Shown piece after piece: positions 1 through 12,484 of a DNA stretch of 64,000 bases. Positions within the stretch are counted from its first letter, which is position 1, and each line of letters starts with the position of its first letter. The notes under the pieces are model-generated. The model ran no database searches and was not told where the DNA came from. It worked only from the letters and a program-made list of their open reading frames with translations. This DNA comes from Ligustrum vulgare (Eukaryota > Streptophyta > Magnoliopsida > Lamiales > Oleaceae): NCBI GenBank assembly GCA_963555705.1, contig OY743174.1:58426234-58490233 (forward strand), read 5' to 3'. The position numbers were made by a program, and so were the translations under genes.

Positions 1-1047
1 GTGTTCGTCTTCAAGTTTCAAGTATCGATATATCGTATCGACACATGTAGTCGATTCAGTACTGTCAAATGGATTTCTGGGATTTTTCAAGGTTTCTAAC
101 TATGTTTGGATCATATAAAACTTGTTTAGAACATCAAGAATCATGTTATTAAATTAACATGTCTTGAACATAACAAAATATTTAAACATGATTCTAATCT
201 ATAATTTTTGAACGGATGAGAAAGGAAACCTTTTAACTCATGGTTTCATTCTTTAACTTTGGTCGTGAAGAATTTCAGTGCAATCCATGGCTATTTATAG
301 CTAGATAGAACCAAGTGCATGGGAAAGAGAAAAGCTCTCGGCTTTAGGAGAGAGTTTCCTATTTAGCAAATTAAAGAATTGCGGCGGTTTAAACAAAACA
401 GGAGGTGGAAATGTTTAATCAAAAACAAGCTACAGCTGTATGAGCTAGAATGGATGACTCATAAAGCCTACAAGGTTGGTGGTAGGAAGTAGACGGACAC
501 CTCATGCTTGCTTGTCTCCGAAAAAATCAGTTTGCAGGGTCATTTTTAAGCTCATATTTGAAGTATCAAACGATGTCGAAATCTTTATTTCTTGGCACCA
601 TTTCAAAGTACTCATAGTGTACTATAATATGCAATTTACGGAGTAATAAATGGATAATTGAGGAGAAAGTTATGACTTTCCGAAGTTGACCACTTAAAAC
701 TGTTTTTGAATTAACCATTTTTATCATCTTAACTTTAAAAATTCACCGAGAACTATCCATTGGTCGGAATGACAAATCACTTTTATATTCTCGAAGTTCA
801 CATCGAGAACTTTGCCGTACACAGATGACATGTAGTCGAATGAGGTTGGCAGTGACCAAACGAGTATATGGAAGATAGGCATAAAAATACGTTTTCGTCG
901 TAACTTTTATTATTTAACATTTCTATTTTTCTTCTGTTAAATCCCGTTTCTATTTCTTTTCATTCCAAAATAATTACATAAATTATAAAATGCTTTTATT
1001 ACATCATAAGGGGCAATAAAGGACATCAAAATTCTCGGGTCGTTACA
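1..1047 (-). mobile_element. Gypsy-type LTR, cut by window edge
   Basis: Read on the minus strand the segment begins at 1047 with TGTAACGACCCGAGAA, a typical start for plant Ty3/Gypsy LTRs. A TATA motif (CTATAAATAG on the minus strand) lies at 291-300, about 750 bases in, where an LTR promoter would be expected. The other end lies beyond base 1, so neither target duplication nor primer site can be checked. The family assignment rests only on the terminal motif. Confidence 0.5.
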
Positions 1048-1690
1048 AACATGATGACTAATTTAAGTTAAAAATTTCACAATCGGGAGTTGTTAGGGTC
1101 AACCGGGAAACATGCATGATACTAAAGTGAAGAATTCAAGATTTAGATGACCTAATTGAAGAAATTGAGAATTGAAATAAGCTAATTGAGAATATTCTAA
1201 AGTGTGTGGACCAAATTGCTCAAATTAGAAGATGGAGGACTTGAGGTGCAAATAAAAGAGGACCAACTTATACAGATTTAAAGTTAGAAAGTTATGTTGT
1301 AAGTTACTACCGCATGGCCTCTCCTATCAAAGGCGCGAGGCCGCATGAACCACATCAAGTATGGCAGAATTGGTTTTGGCTTAAACGCGGCCGTAAGGTT
1401 TTTTCCTAGGCGACCGCGCAGGTTCTCGACTAAGCCGAATTTTGGGCTTTTTTTGATCGATTTTAATAGGTTTCCTACTTGATCATCTAGATTATTTCAT
1501 AACCTATATATACAACTCGTGAGGCACAAAGTCCAGACATTTTCCTCACCTAAGAACAGCTTAAACCTCGTATTTCAATGTCAAATTCTTGGAGATCGAA
1601 GCAAAGCAAAGGACGAAACTTGAAGATTACATGAAGAATTGATTCTTGATGTAAACTTTCCTTTCTTTTATATTTTTTGACGTCAAAAAA
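1048..1690 (+). repeat. LTR-like repeat fragment, family shared with 29.1-30.8 kb
   Basis: Bases about 1090-1290 match, in reverse complement, the segment at about 30420-30600. Shared stretches include GGGAAACAT, CAAATTAGAAGATG and TTATACAGATTTAAA. A GC-richer stretch at 1310-1440 resembles the unique part of large plant retrotransposon LTRs. No ORF or complete termini are visible. Called a degraded retrotransposon LTR piece by inference. Confidence 0.4.
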
Positions 1691-2600
1691 TGGCCCAGAC
1701 ACATGTCATTCTCTTAGTCAACTTAAAATGAAAAATATAAGAAGTGAAAGTAAGAAAGAGTTAACAAACGATAGGGCCAGACCCATGGTCTAACCTTAAT
1801 TGCTTTTTCCCTTGTATACATCTTGAGAGAATTTGAGGGAATACAAATAATTCGATAGTGTTTTCCTCTATGTGGGGGAAAAAAACCTCCTCCCCTTGTT
1901 GTTTACAACACTCTGGTATTTATAAGCAAAAATGTAATGATTACACTAACAAGTGGTTAATACTTTGTCAAATATTTTTCCAACTTGATGTACTTCTAAC
2001 AGCTGTAAGTGACTTGGTGGGACCTCCCTAGGATAGATGTGACATGGCCGCAATTTCCTTATAGTTGTGAGATAAGTACAAAGAATATAAATGATGATCC
2101 TCTGAGAATTGTGTGATAAAAGATATTTAATCAAGTTGGCCAATTGGATCCACTTGATATTTGAATGTTTGGTTGGATAAATGTTCCATTTCTTAGGTTG
2201 GTGGAGATCTAGTTCTCGTGCTCTAAGCTCAATGTTGATGGTCTTCATTTAAATATCTCAACACCTAATATTAGGTCTTCCCAAGACCTTAATTTAGAAT
2301 TCTTGAGTCCTCCCAGACTCCTAAATCCTAGGTCCTCTGAGATCTGAGGTCTTCCATGCCGAGGTCATTTAGGGAAGACCGAGGTCTTCCTCCAAGCTCT
2401 CCCAGGTCTGAACTCTTCCTTGGTGCTAAGGTCGGACTTTCCAGGTCCTAAATTCAAAGGTGAGATCCTACCTTGATTGCAATCTTCATGATAACCTTTA
2501 GTTATTTTCCTGTTGACCCGAAACTTAAAGTAGGTCTCTCAAATTCTTTGAGCTAGATTGTGCGCCTCAAATTAGGTGGCAACAATGTCATTTTCAATGA
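1690..2600 (-). repeat. Probable retrotransposon LTR remnant
   Basis: On the minus strand a TATA-like motif (GCTTATAAATACC) at 1915-1927 sits in a non-coding, LTR-like setting. Bases 2265-2460 hold many degenerate copies of AGGTCTTCC. No matching second LTR, primer site or target duplication is seen, so the boundaries are approximate. The 100-codon minus-strand ORF inside has no recognisable domain and is probably spurious. Confidence 0.3.
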
Positions 2601-3995
2601 ACATTTCATATTATTATTTTTGTAATTTTATGACAATGTGTGGCTAAATATTCAATTTGGGATGAACAATGTAACCTAACCTTATTATTTTAATTCCAAA
2701 CTCCGTTGTTTTAATTATTCACTGCATGTGTTGATTTTATTTTATGTTTAATGCATGAGTTAATTGACCATTAATTCATGATTTCGTGGTTTTTTTTTAT
2801 AATCCGAGTGGTGATCTAACAACCTCGACTTAAAAATAAATTCGGTAATTGAATGAAAAATAGAGATGTACTTTTCTTATTACTGTAGTCGTAAATGAAT
2901 TCTTGTATTTTATGCACTTAGTTAAGGAATAATTATGACCTGCTGTAGAGATACATGCATGACTTAATTAGGTAGAATTGATTTAATCTCGAATCAGAAA
3001 TCTCAATATACATGAGTGAATTCGACTGAATGCATTATTAGGAAATAAAACTGAAGTTAGAGTGAATTTAATTGGTTAGGTGAAAACGTGAATTTCAATA
3101 CTTTAAAAATCGTTTTAAAAATAGAACAATTTCGTAAGTTATTTCTTTAGCATAATTCTTAGTTTAATTTTTATATAAAACTCTTTCTACTGTTCAAACA
3201 AAGTTTAGAGCTAACAATTTCGATAATTAATAGTCTTCGTGGGGCCATATATAACTTGGACTCTTCTATCAACTTTATTACTTAATTGCAACATTGTACA
3301 CTTACAATTCAAGACATCACTTGTGCCCCCCCCCCCCCCCCTCCCCCCCACTAGATTTTCTTCCTGACTCTACCACTAATCAAACATCATTTTGTGAGGC
3401 AAAAGAAACTTGAACAACTTGATAGAAACAAGAAATTGCTAAAAATAGTTAAATCACTAAAAAAATCTTGTAATTTCGTTGAAAACCAAAAGATATTACA
3501 ATACAAAACTTGATTACAGAAAAATAATTAATTTCTTTTCTGGGAAGATGAAATATTTTTTGTGCTGATTACTTTTTAAATTATTATTATTATTATTCAT
3601 TTCAATTTATTTCATATCTATTTATTTTATTTAAATAGAATAATAAAATAGTCATTTTACAATGTTTTAATGAAAAATAGACGATAAAGACCTTGGGCAT
3701 AAAAACATATTGTAGAGTGTCCAAATGCTAAAATTCAAACGATGTGAACGATTTGTGTAATGAAAGTAAATATAGGGACATTTTACACAAATTACTCATA
3801 TTTGATGATAGAAAAATTAACGAAATAAGACAGAAATGACCAACTCTGTGCCAAAGAAAAAAAAAAGATTAAAATGAGGGTTCAAATGCCAAATTTCAAA
3901 AGATATGGATGATTTGTACAATGAGTACAAACAATAGAAACATTTTGTGCTTCTCACCCATATAGAAATTATAATTGTCAACATAATGAAAACTA
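2601..3995. other. AT-rich intergenic DNA with a poly-C run
   Basis: No gene-like ORF is seen. The only notable item is a nearly pure cytosine run at 3326-3349, interrupted once by T, in otherwise AT-rich DNA. A short ATT microsatellite lies near 3580. Confidence 0.6.
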
Positions 3996-4390
3996 GTGAT
4001 GGCAGTGTGACGGGTATGGGTCGAGAACCTCATCTCCATCCCCGTTACTTGCGGGGCGGGGACAGTCGGGGATTAAAAATTCCTCATTTAAATCCCCGTT
4101 ATTATTATTATTTTTTGGATAAACCATTTAAAAAAAATTAAAACTTATTATCTCATGTTTTTAGGTTAGTAATCTCGGTTGGAATCATCCAACTTGGTTT
4201 AAAAGAATATATCATTTTTCAAAATGTATTGAATTTTTAAATTTTTACTAATTTTTAATTTTTAAATTATAAACGGGACGGGGTTGGGTCGGGTCGGGTC
4301 GGGTCGGGGACCTCATTTCCATCCTCGTCCCCATCCCCATAACGGGGATAAATCATTACCATCCCCGCCCCATTCGCGGGGAAAATTTTA
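3996..4390. mobile_element. Foldback-like non-autonomous transposon with GGGGA/TCCCC ends
   Basis: Both ends are rich in CCCCGT/ACGGGG motifs in opposite orientation (left about 4010-4075, right about 4270-4385) around an AT-rich core, so the ends can pair. The right arm holds a pure GGTCG array at about 4284-4310. This resembles short non-autonomous DNA transposons common in plant genomes. No clear target duplication was found. Confidence 0.35.
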
Positions 4391-5252
4391 ATCTCTTTGA
4401 AAACCCCATGAATCCTGAGATCAATTTAAGTGAAGACAGTTCTGGTATTACACAGAAGAAAAAGATCAATTTTCTTTTTACGTATATAAAAAACTACTAA
4501 GCTTTGGTGCCCTGGACTTCCCTATCTATGATGAATCGTGATCAATTGGTATCTCATCTACTACATGAATATCCACCATGTGATCAATTAATTGTGAATG
4601 TCCATCAATCGTGATCAATTAACTATGAATTTCAAAAAAATTGAAAAGTTGACAGATCGAGGGAAAAAAAAAAAAGAATAAACGGGCTAATAATTTCTTA
4701 AACTTGTCTATTGGCAATGCATTAATAATTAAATTAATATCCTCCCCTTATGTTTATTATGGTCCACTTTTGATCTTATCATCATTTCTTTTAAAGAATA
4801 TAAATGAACGTGGGGTCGTTTCCAATGGAACCTCATCCAAATTATTGAAGTTATTGTGCCCACATAAAGCTCAACTATTTCAGTCCCACGTCAGCTAAAC
4901 TTGTTTTAGGATTCATTTGACAATACTTTTGAAAAATAAAAATTGATTCAGAGATTAAGAATCTGCTTTTAAATATATTTTAATAATATTCTCTGATGAA
5001 AATATTTTTCCCGACTACAAAGCTTTTAGGGGAAGTTAGTAACTTCCTCAAAAAGCTCTTCTATAAAAAGTAGAAACAAAAGCAGAAGTCATATCAACGG
5101 TTGTTAAACTTTTTTATATTGCAGGGGATTGAGACATGCTGTTGTTCTCAGGGGACATTTATTTGATAAAATGAAATGAAAAGATAAGATAAGATTGACC
5201 TCGAACAAATCGAGTAATGGTCCAACCTTGGATGTACAAATATATACTAGTA

Positions 5253-7280
5253 TCAGATAAAACTTCTCTGAGGAACAAGTTTTGAGTTCCTCAGTCCATC
5301 AGATGTCAGATATGGAACCAAGAATGGGGAGATGACAACTTTTCCTCTGGCTCTTCCAGTTTCTAAATATTCAAAAGCTTTAATAACATCACAAAAATGG
5401 AATGGAGAAACTGGATCAATAACTGCTGTAAGCTTTCCACTCTCCAAACATGGCCTAAGATTCTCCAATATTTCTCCAGAAACTGTCAAACTGGAATGTA
5501 CTGCTCTAGGATTTGATGGGGGCCATGTTATGTCAATAACTGGAGCACCATCCTTGGCAACCACATAGGAATTCTTGGATTCACCTGAAAAGAAAATGCA
5601 ATTCAGTTCACCAAAATTTTGTTCATAAACGGTCACGTGACAACATATCATTAGATAATTCAGCCTCTGTTTGGTAAGATTTGTTCATAAATTTTGTTTA
5701 TAAACGACCACATAGCAACGTTTCATTGAACAATTTTTTGGAAAAGTCACAAAAAATTTTGCCCATCATTTTCGACTTTTCAGAAAAAATGAACCAACGA
5801 AATGTTGACTCGTCACTATTTAGAAACGATATTTATAAACAACCGTTTATAAATGGTTTACCAAAGAGTGGCTAAAATATAGTTAATGTGTCACCACTCC
5901 AAGTTACCAACTGTATCATAAATGAGATCATATTTCTTCTCGACTTCCTCGTATCTGGTTTTCTTGTAATCAACCACCTCGTCGGCTCCCAAGGTTTTTA
6001 GGAACTCCACCTTGGTGGTGCTGGTGGTTGCTGCCACCAAAGAAGCCCTGTACAATTTCTTGGCTAGCTGAACAGCTAGGCTTCCAACACCACCAGCTCC
6101 GCCTACTATAAAGATTGTTTGTCCCTCTTTAAAATCAGCAGTTTTGAAGCCTTCCACCGCCGTCTGAACCGCTACCGGTAAGCTGGCAGCCTCCTCGAAA
6201 GAAAGGTTTTTTGGCTTTAACGCCACCAAATTCTCCTCCACGACGATGAATTGTGCCAAGGTCCCAAGTTGCTTAAATTCTCCTGCGTTGAAATTCTGTA
6301 TGTTTCCATAAACCTCGTCGCCAACTTCAAATCTTGAAACATGATCTCCTTTTCCAACCACAATACCAGCCATGTCACAACCAGGAACAACCTGCAAGAA
6401 ATGCCATATATTTCATACTTGTACCTTAAAAATTACTTTGAACCTTAATATTATATCCACGTGTATAGCATACAATCAATAATCAGTTCCATCTCTACCT
6501 ACCTCATTATATTATACGCTTGATAATTCACAATCGTATCATTGAACAAATTGTTGGAATTCTCAAAGTGATGCACTCTTTAAGGAGTATTAGGTATTCA
6601 AAACTTTTTAAGAACTTTTCAAGTTTAATGGCGTCCGCTCCATGTACCAACATTTGTAATTAACTGGTTTCATCAATCAATGAACAATTCATTTTCAATG
6701 CATTCAAATTCTCTTGTTATAAAAGCTTTATTTAAACTTTATTCAAATCTTCTTTCGTTATGACGTGACCAAGAAAAGGCGAAAGGTACGTTATGACGTG
6801 GCCAAGAAAAGGAGAAAGGTAATAATCAGACTATTGCCGCACAGTGCAACTTCCAGTGATAAGAAGAAAGGCGCCCCGTGATCTAAATAAAAGGGGTAGA
6901 AGGAGCCCTCATACCCACTCTCCTCCTCCACCCATGATCTAAATAGATATGGGATGGCCTCGTCTCAGAAGGCTACAGAAGTCAGCCATTGAAAGAAAAA
7001 AGTGATTCTGATAAGCGAAAATTGAACTAGTAGCAGATTGAATTCATACAGAATCAGTAACCAAAGTCCAGAGGAAACAAGACATAAGTTAATTGTCTGC
7101 ACTCACCGGAAAATCTGTAGTGACCAGGGGGTTACTGCGCAACTTGAAATCAATAGGATTCAAAGCAGCAGCACAAACTTGGACAAGAAGCTGATTTTTT
7201 ACTGGATAAGGAATTGGGAAGTCTCCTAGTTTGAGAACTTCTTTAGGGCCATGTACTTCATAGAACCAAGCTTTCTGCAT
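5253..7280 (-). CDS. NADPH-dependent enone/quinone oxidoreductase (2-methylene-furan-3-one reductase-like), three exons
   Basis: Exons on the minus strand are 7280-7107, 6391-5908 and 5584-5253, giving 329 residues. The introns use GTGAGT...TTGCAG and GTAACT...TTTCAG, and the reading frame is kept across both. The protein begins MQKAWFYEVHGPKEVLKLGD, typical of the zinc-independent medium-chain reductases that include fruit furaneol-forming enone oxidoreductase and plant quinone oxidoreductase-like proteins. The substrate-binding GroES-like part is residues about 1-120. The NADPH-binding Rossmann motif GGAGGVGSLAVQLA is at about 155-168, followed by ATTST and LGADEVVDY. The C-terminal part ends GRARGKVV. 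Family members reduce the C=C of activated enones with NADPH. No transit peptide is seen, so the cytosol is likely. The tail after GKVVISPF is somewhat longer than usual. All three exons are open, so the gene looks functional; the exact substrate is unknown. Confidence 0.9.
5661..5873. mobile_element. MITE in intron 2 of the reductase gene
   Basis: The ends form a terminal inverted repeat: AGCCTCTGTTTGGTAA on the left and TTTACCAAAGAGTGGCT on the right. Inner segments (TTTATAAACGACC and AACCGTTTATAAA) also pair. The element is 213 bases and non-coding. It takes up most of the 323-base intron 2 (5585-5907) without touching the splice sites. The superfamily is not settled because the target duplication is unclear. 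Confidence 0.65.
6756..6821. repeat. Tandem duplication, 33 bp unit, in intron 1
   Basis: Two adjacent copies of a 33-base unit beginning CGTTATGACGTG lie at 6756-6788 and 6789-6821, differing at two positions. They lie within intron 1 of the reductase gene. The unit contains TGACGTG, a bZIP-binding-like core, but nothing shows that it acts as an enhancer. Confidence 0.8.
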
Positions 7281-7340
7281 CTTTATATGATTTTATCACA
7301 CCTCTGAAATTTGGCTCTCTCTTTGAATAGATTAGCAGGC

Positions 7341-7354
7341 TTCAAATATAAAGC
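7341..7354 (-). promoter_or_regulatory. Possible TATA box of the reductase gene
   Basis: On the minus strand GCTTTATATTTGAA lies about 65 bases upstream of the ATG at 7280. That leaves room for a transcription start near 7315 and a short leader. Position and motif fit a plant TATA box; no other support is available. Confidence 0.35.
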
Positions 7355-7739
7355 TCTGTAAATAACAATCTTGAGAAAAAAGTGATGAATTTCCAGGAAT
7401 TGTGAGAGGTTAAATAGTTGAGTGTGCTCATTTAGCATTCCTGTCTACATATGCCAAAGTTTGTTCTGATTGAAATGGTGCTGATATCATCATATTTGTC
7501 TGTTGTTATTGATCGGAAATCCCATTATATAATAATGATTCTCTTTTTAAGTACTGATAATTGGCTGCTAATGTTATATTATTTAGCCATTGTTTGTCTT
7601 ATTCTTTAAAACTCATTTTTCCACCAACTTAATTTTTCAATTGCATGTTCACTCCATTAAATAATTTTACAAGTAAACTCAAAAAAAAAAAAAATCTTAC
7701 ATTTTAACCAAACATCTCCATAAAAATCACTTTCTACTA

Positions 7740-8210
7740 AGGTTGCGTTTGATAACGATGGTGAAATTTGGGTAGAAAAAAAATGAATTTCAGATAATTG
7801 AATTCCTGAGAATTGAAAATTAATGTGTTTAATTGGTTTAATTTTCTAGGTAAAAAAAGTGGAGAATTTTCTAACTTTTATTGTTTGATTGACATTATTT
7901 TCCATGACAAATAAAATAAAATCGATTTTAATCAAAAAAAAAAAAAATTCACACATTTGTACTTAATAATAATAATGTTAATTTTTGGGCAAAAAATAAA
8001 TTAATTAACAACAACAAAAATAATTAAATGTGACGAGTTTTACCTGAAAAATAAAACTGGGAAAACCAATTCAACGAAAAGAGGGAAAAAAAGGCGCATG
8101 AAGGAAAGTGAATTGCCAAGAAAATCTTGCTTTTCAAACACCGTAAGATGCAAGAAGTGTGAAAAAAAAATTATTTTCCCTTGAAAAAAATTGATTTTCA
8201 AATGCACCCT
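7740..8210. mobile_element. Non-autonomous DNA transposon with AGGTTGCGTTTGA ends
   Basis: The left end AGGTTGCGTTTGA and right end TCAAATGCACCCT are imperfect inverted repeats (10 of 13 match). The 470-base interior is AT-rich and non-coding. Related TTTGATTG-containing segments occur near 36906 and 45610-46120. A hAT-type MITE is likely, but no 8 bp duplication is clear. Confidence 0.45.
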
Positions 8211-8279
8211 AAATATATTTTAAGAAAAATGAGCTTCAAAATAGGGCCAAGTAACATTTAAATATTAATAAATTATATT

Positions 8280-8590
8280 TGTTTTGGTGCCCATGCGATG
8301 CACAACATTTGTATTCTATGAAAGTGATTTCGATTAAAATATATGAATATCTTTATGAAACTTTTAAAAATAACATAGTTAATCCAAATTTTGGAAAATT
8401 TTCTTTGAAGCCCACGTTTGTGATTGAATTGGTTGATTCTTCATGTGTATCACGAATTAATATATTTAATCCAGCATGATTTGTAAATCTAGACACAATC
8501 ACCTCGAGTTAAGTTCAAACAAATCATTTCATCAATCGACAACCTAATTACTCTATGGGATCAGGCCGACATGAATTATATATCCAAAAA
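8280..8590 (-). repeat. Helitron-derived fragment, copy of 12820-13120
   Basis: This stretch aligns with 12820-13120 inside the Helitron at 12485-14253. Shared runs include CATTTGTATTCT, GTGAAAGTGATTTCGAT and CTTTGAAGCCCAC. It ends exactly where the next Helitron begins, so the older copy was probably interrupted or truncated by that insertion. Confidence 0.55.
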
Positions 8591-9874
8591 TCTATATACT
8601 ACTTTTAAAAATTCCTTAAATGGAGAAGCTTTTTTAGACTATTTTACCCTCACATCTTTTTAATAATTTTATATTCACTCTTAATTTGAATTAATGTACA
8701 TTTTTTAATATTTGATATATTTTTATTTTTGTATTATCAATAAAAATATTTTCCATACATTTACATTAATTTAAACTCTTTACATTCTCACTAAAAAATA
8801 TTTTAAATAAAACAAATAACTCTCATATAATTTATAGTTTATAATACGTCCTTCAATTAATATGAGAAAAATGAAGGGAAAAAAAAGTGTACTTCTTATC
8901 TTGAATCTTGAATTAATTTTTTTACATACATATAAAAAGAAAAGAAAAAGACCTTAAAGGGAGAAACTTCTTTTATTATTTTACACTCATGCCTTTTAAT
9001 AATATCATATTTACTGTTGATTTTAATTAATGTACAATTTTTTTAACATTTTATTTTATTTTCGTAGTGTCGATAAAAAATATTTTTCATATATTTACAA
9101 TCTGAACTTTTCACTTTCTCACTATGAATCTTTTAAATAAAACTAAAAACTTTAAGCTAATTTAGCTCAAGTTTGGTGGAGATTAAAATCAGATTTTTAA
9201 TAAATTTTAATAAAAGTTGATGAGATGTGTGGTTGAAAAGTTGTGAGATCCATGAAACATATTGTTGAGATTGATTGTTGACTTTGACTCATATTAAAAT
9301 CTAATTTTTAATCCTTACCAAACAGGGGCTTAAAGTTCATAAACATCATTCAACTAATATGAGAAAAAGAAAAAAATGTGTACTCCTTGATTTTTTTTTT
9401 TTTTTTTTTTTACTTGTATAAAAAAAATTATAAATCATTTTCATTTTCTACATTAAACATTTTATTCTCTATTAGTCGTATTCCAATTTTAAGTTTATTT
9501 GTCAAATGATGTTTATCATTTTTTTTCCACTGCAGCAATGAATTGATTATGAACTATATACACATAGAAGGTGAAATTATCCCAACTCCTGTTTTTTCGA
9601 ATAAGGTAGCCTAAATATACATTTCAGGAGATACGAAATTTAAAGAAGTCAGCAATCAGTAATTAGAAGAAAAATGATGGTATTATTGTTAAGGTTATTA
9701 CGTACTTAGAAATTTGAATAATGTTTAGGCTAAATTGAGTTAAATTTTGAGATTGTTTAAATAAATCAATACTTTGAATATTTTTTAGGTAAACATGTAA
9801 GAAAATTTGGACAATTTATAAAAATAATATAATATCGTTACAATATCTCGTGCATCGCACGCTTTATATACTAG
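8591..9874 (+). mobile_element. Non-autonomous Helitron (about 1.28 kb)
   Basis: The 5' end is TCTATATACTACT, preceded by A. The 3' end has a 5 bp stem hairpin (CGTGC ATC GCACG, 9849-9861), nine spacer bases, then CTAG at 9871-9874 followed by T. These are the hallmarks of Helitrons: 5' TC, 3' hairpin plus CTRR, insertion between A and T. There is no helicase ORF, so the element is non-autonomous. The interior is a degenerate direct duplication of about 330 bases: 8617-8935 against 8955-9415, the second copy enlarged by a MITE. Confidence 0.7.
9168..9336. mobile_element. MITE nested inside the Helitron
   Basis: The ends TTTAGCTCAAGTTTGGT and ACCAAACAGGGGCTTA pair as an imperfect inverted repeat. 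The insert is missing from the otherwise parallel first half of the surrounding Helitron, which marks it as a later insertion. Confidence 0.5.
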
Positions 9875-11159
9875 TATGAACAAATGATCACATATAAGAA
9901 GTGAAAAAAGAGCAATTATCCTAAGCAATTACTACCCTATTAACAAAGAACACAGGTATCAACTAATGAATTATTGTCACACAAAAAATCTTAACATTTT
10001 CATTAGTAGTAGTGCTATACTTCACTAAAATTGTTATCATTTAGAGAAGTTTCTAGATATTTACAATATTTATATTTTAATTAAATTTTATTATATCTAA
10101 TTTATTTACGTAAAATCAGATTAACTTATAAGAAATGTTGTTCATGAAATTCTCTAAATCAGTTGTTATTTCTAAAAAAATAAAAAATAATTTGTGTAAC
10201 ACATTTACATGAAAATGTAAATAATATATTTGCATGTATATTAGTCAATGAGTAACGTATCCACTATCATCACCAATTTATGTAGCGTTAAGAATAGGTA
10301 ACATTGTTCAATAAAATTGAAATATACTTTTATTGATTAGATAATATGATATTATTTCTTTGTTACATAAACATATGATGATATTCCTGAACAATAAATA
10401 GCATGCTTCATGGTCAATAGTATTTCTTTAATAATAATGCTAGCTAATACCATCTATGTTACAATTAAAGATTAATTGTACGTAGAGGGTACCGTCGTTT
10501 TAAGTATGTTCGGGTCACATGTAACATTTAGATATTGTCTACTTAGCCTTTGTTTGACCTCGTTTTTCTTCAAACTTATTTTCAACTATAATTTATCAAA
10601 AAAATTTAATTATTTCTTTAATTTGTATCAAAATCTCTTAAAAATTTGATTTTTGACAAAATCAAAAGCAAAGTAATCAACAAAAAATGGCGGAGACAAT
10701 AAATGAAAGCCAACTTAATATGTTATTGAAAATTACTTACTAATTATTATAATTTTGCTTTGGGGCGAAAACATAGCATTTTTTTTAATAGCTATCCTTC
10801 TTTTATATATCAATAGAAATTTTTAGTTATTAATAATCCTCACACAATCAAATCAAATTTAATTTAACTTGATAATTATTAATATTTTAATATTACAATT
10901 ACATATATATATATATTAAATATTAATATATTACTAATAGTTAATAAATTATTAGTAGTGAATGTTTTGGAAGAATTACTTGACAAATAAAAAGGGTATG
11001 TAATTGAAAAAGAGAGCATTGAAAATTGTGAATTTGTTAGTAAGGGATATTAACTTGCATTTATTTATTTGCATTAAGTGTCCTCATAATGTTGATAGTA
11101 GTTTGGGTGGGAAAATGCCTTTTCGTTGTTCCCTCTCAGCACTTCTACTTTTATATAAA
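9875..11159. other. AT-rich intergenic DNA, no gene seen
   Basis: No convincing coding region, splice pattern or complete transposon is visible. A truncated MITE-like end (GCCTTTGTTTGACC) is at about 10550. The small ORF at 11004-11204 runs into the neighbouring Helitron end and has no recognisable motif. Confidence 0.5.
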
Positions 11160-11337
11160 CTAGGATCGCACCCGTACGTTGCACGGAAAAATAATATGAA
11201 ATGATTTTACTGTAAATATCATTACAAAATAGGAAAAAAATTGAACACGTAATTTATCTTGATTAATGATATGGACTGTCAGCGAATACTTAAAATAGAA
11301 ATAAATTACCATTAACGGTTCAATAAATGAAATTTTC

Positions 11338-11387
<50 letters not shown>

Positions 11388-12431
11388 TTTAAACTACAAA
11401 ATTAGGCGCATACAACACATGTGCAAAACTCAACTAACATATTCTCCATAAGATCGACCCTTTTTTCATATATTGTTCTTTATAATATTCTTCCCAAAAA
11501 GAGGTGTATGACAGACTTTTTTTGTATAATTTGATTTTTTAAGTATTAATTATTAATTTCAAGTGTTTCTCAAAAAAATAATCATTAATTTTAATAAATA
11601 TTGTTACATTAATTGATTCTTCTTTCTTCTGAAAATTTCTTTATTCATATTGTTACATTATTATTTTAATAAAAATTACTGATCGGTCAAATCTTTAATA
11701 GAAATTATATGAACCAATTTTTAAAATTTGTAATATATTTTTGTATATTTTAGTTATTTAAATTTATAATGAAAAATAGAAAAATGAACATAATTAGTAA
11801 ATAAATATAAATAATGTGAAAATGATGAATGAATTGAAGAAATCTTAAGTTTGTAAAATTAACCCAACTTAATTGGATTTGCCTTAAAAATTCATATAGC
11901 TGTTATTTATTTTAATTTGACGAGAAAAAATCAGAACGGAAATTAATCATCTACGACTGAAATGAATTTAGTTGACTAATTAAAGATATTATTATAGGAC
12001 TTAAATGATATAATTTAAAATGAATTAGATATTGAGGAAAACTAAAATTTTACCTTTAATTTTTTATATGATTTTACGGACAATATATTTACAATTTGCT
12101 TTCACTTGTTAGCTTGCATTAAACTTCTGATTACTGTGATCTTTAATTTGACACCCATATTATATATTTTTCAATTTCAAAATAATACAATAATTATTAA
12201 AAATTAATAATAAAATAGAAAAAATAACATTTTTATGTTATTAATAGCAAAGCACGGATGTCAATACAGTTAATGACACGTGTAAAATAATAATTGCTAA
12301 AATATTTAATATACTATTTTTTAGCAAAAAATTTTCAAATTTAGAAAGTTTTTTTGACGGGAAATTATGTGTGTAGTTTGGTGACGGTTATTTTACTTTT
12401 ATATATATATATATATATATATAAATTAAGA
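11160..12431 (-). mobile_element. Non-autonomous Helitron, minus strand
   Basis: Read on the minus strand the 3' end carries a hairpin (CCGTGC AAC GTACGG, one G-T pair), then GTGCGATC, then CTAG at 11163-11160, followed by T. The 5' side begins with TCTTAATTTATATATATA at about 12431. The body (11560-12380) is homologous to 13150-14200. A pure A run of about 40 lies at 11346-11385. There is no protein-coding capacity. The 5' boundary is uncertain by several bases because of the TA-rich end. Confidence 0.6.
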
Positions 12432-12484
12432 TTAAGATTAAGATAAATAAATGAATATAAATATATAATATATAATAATATATA

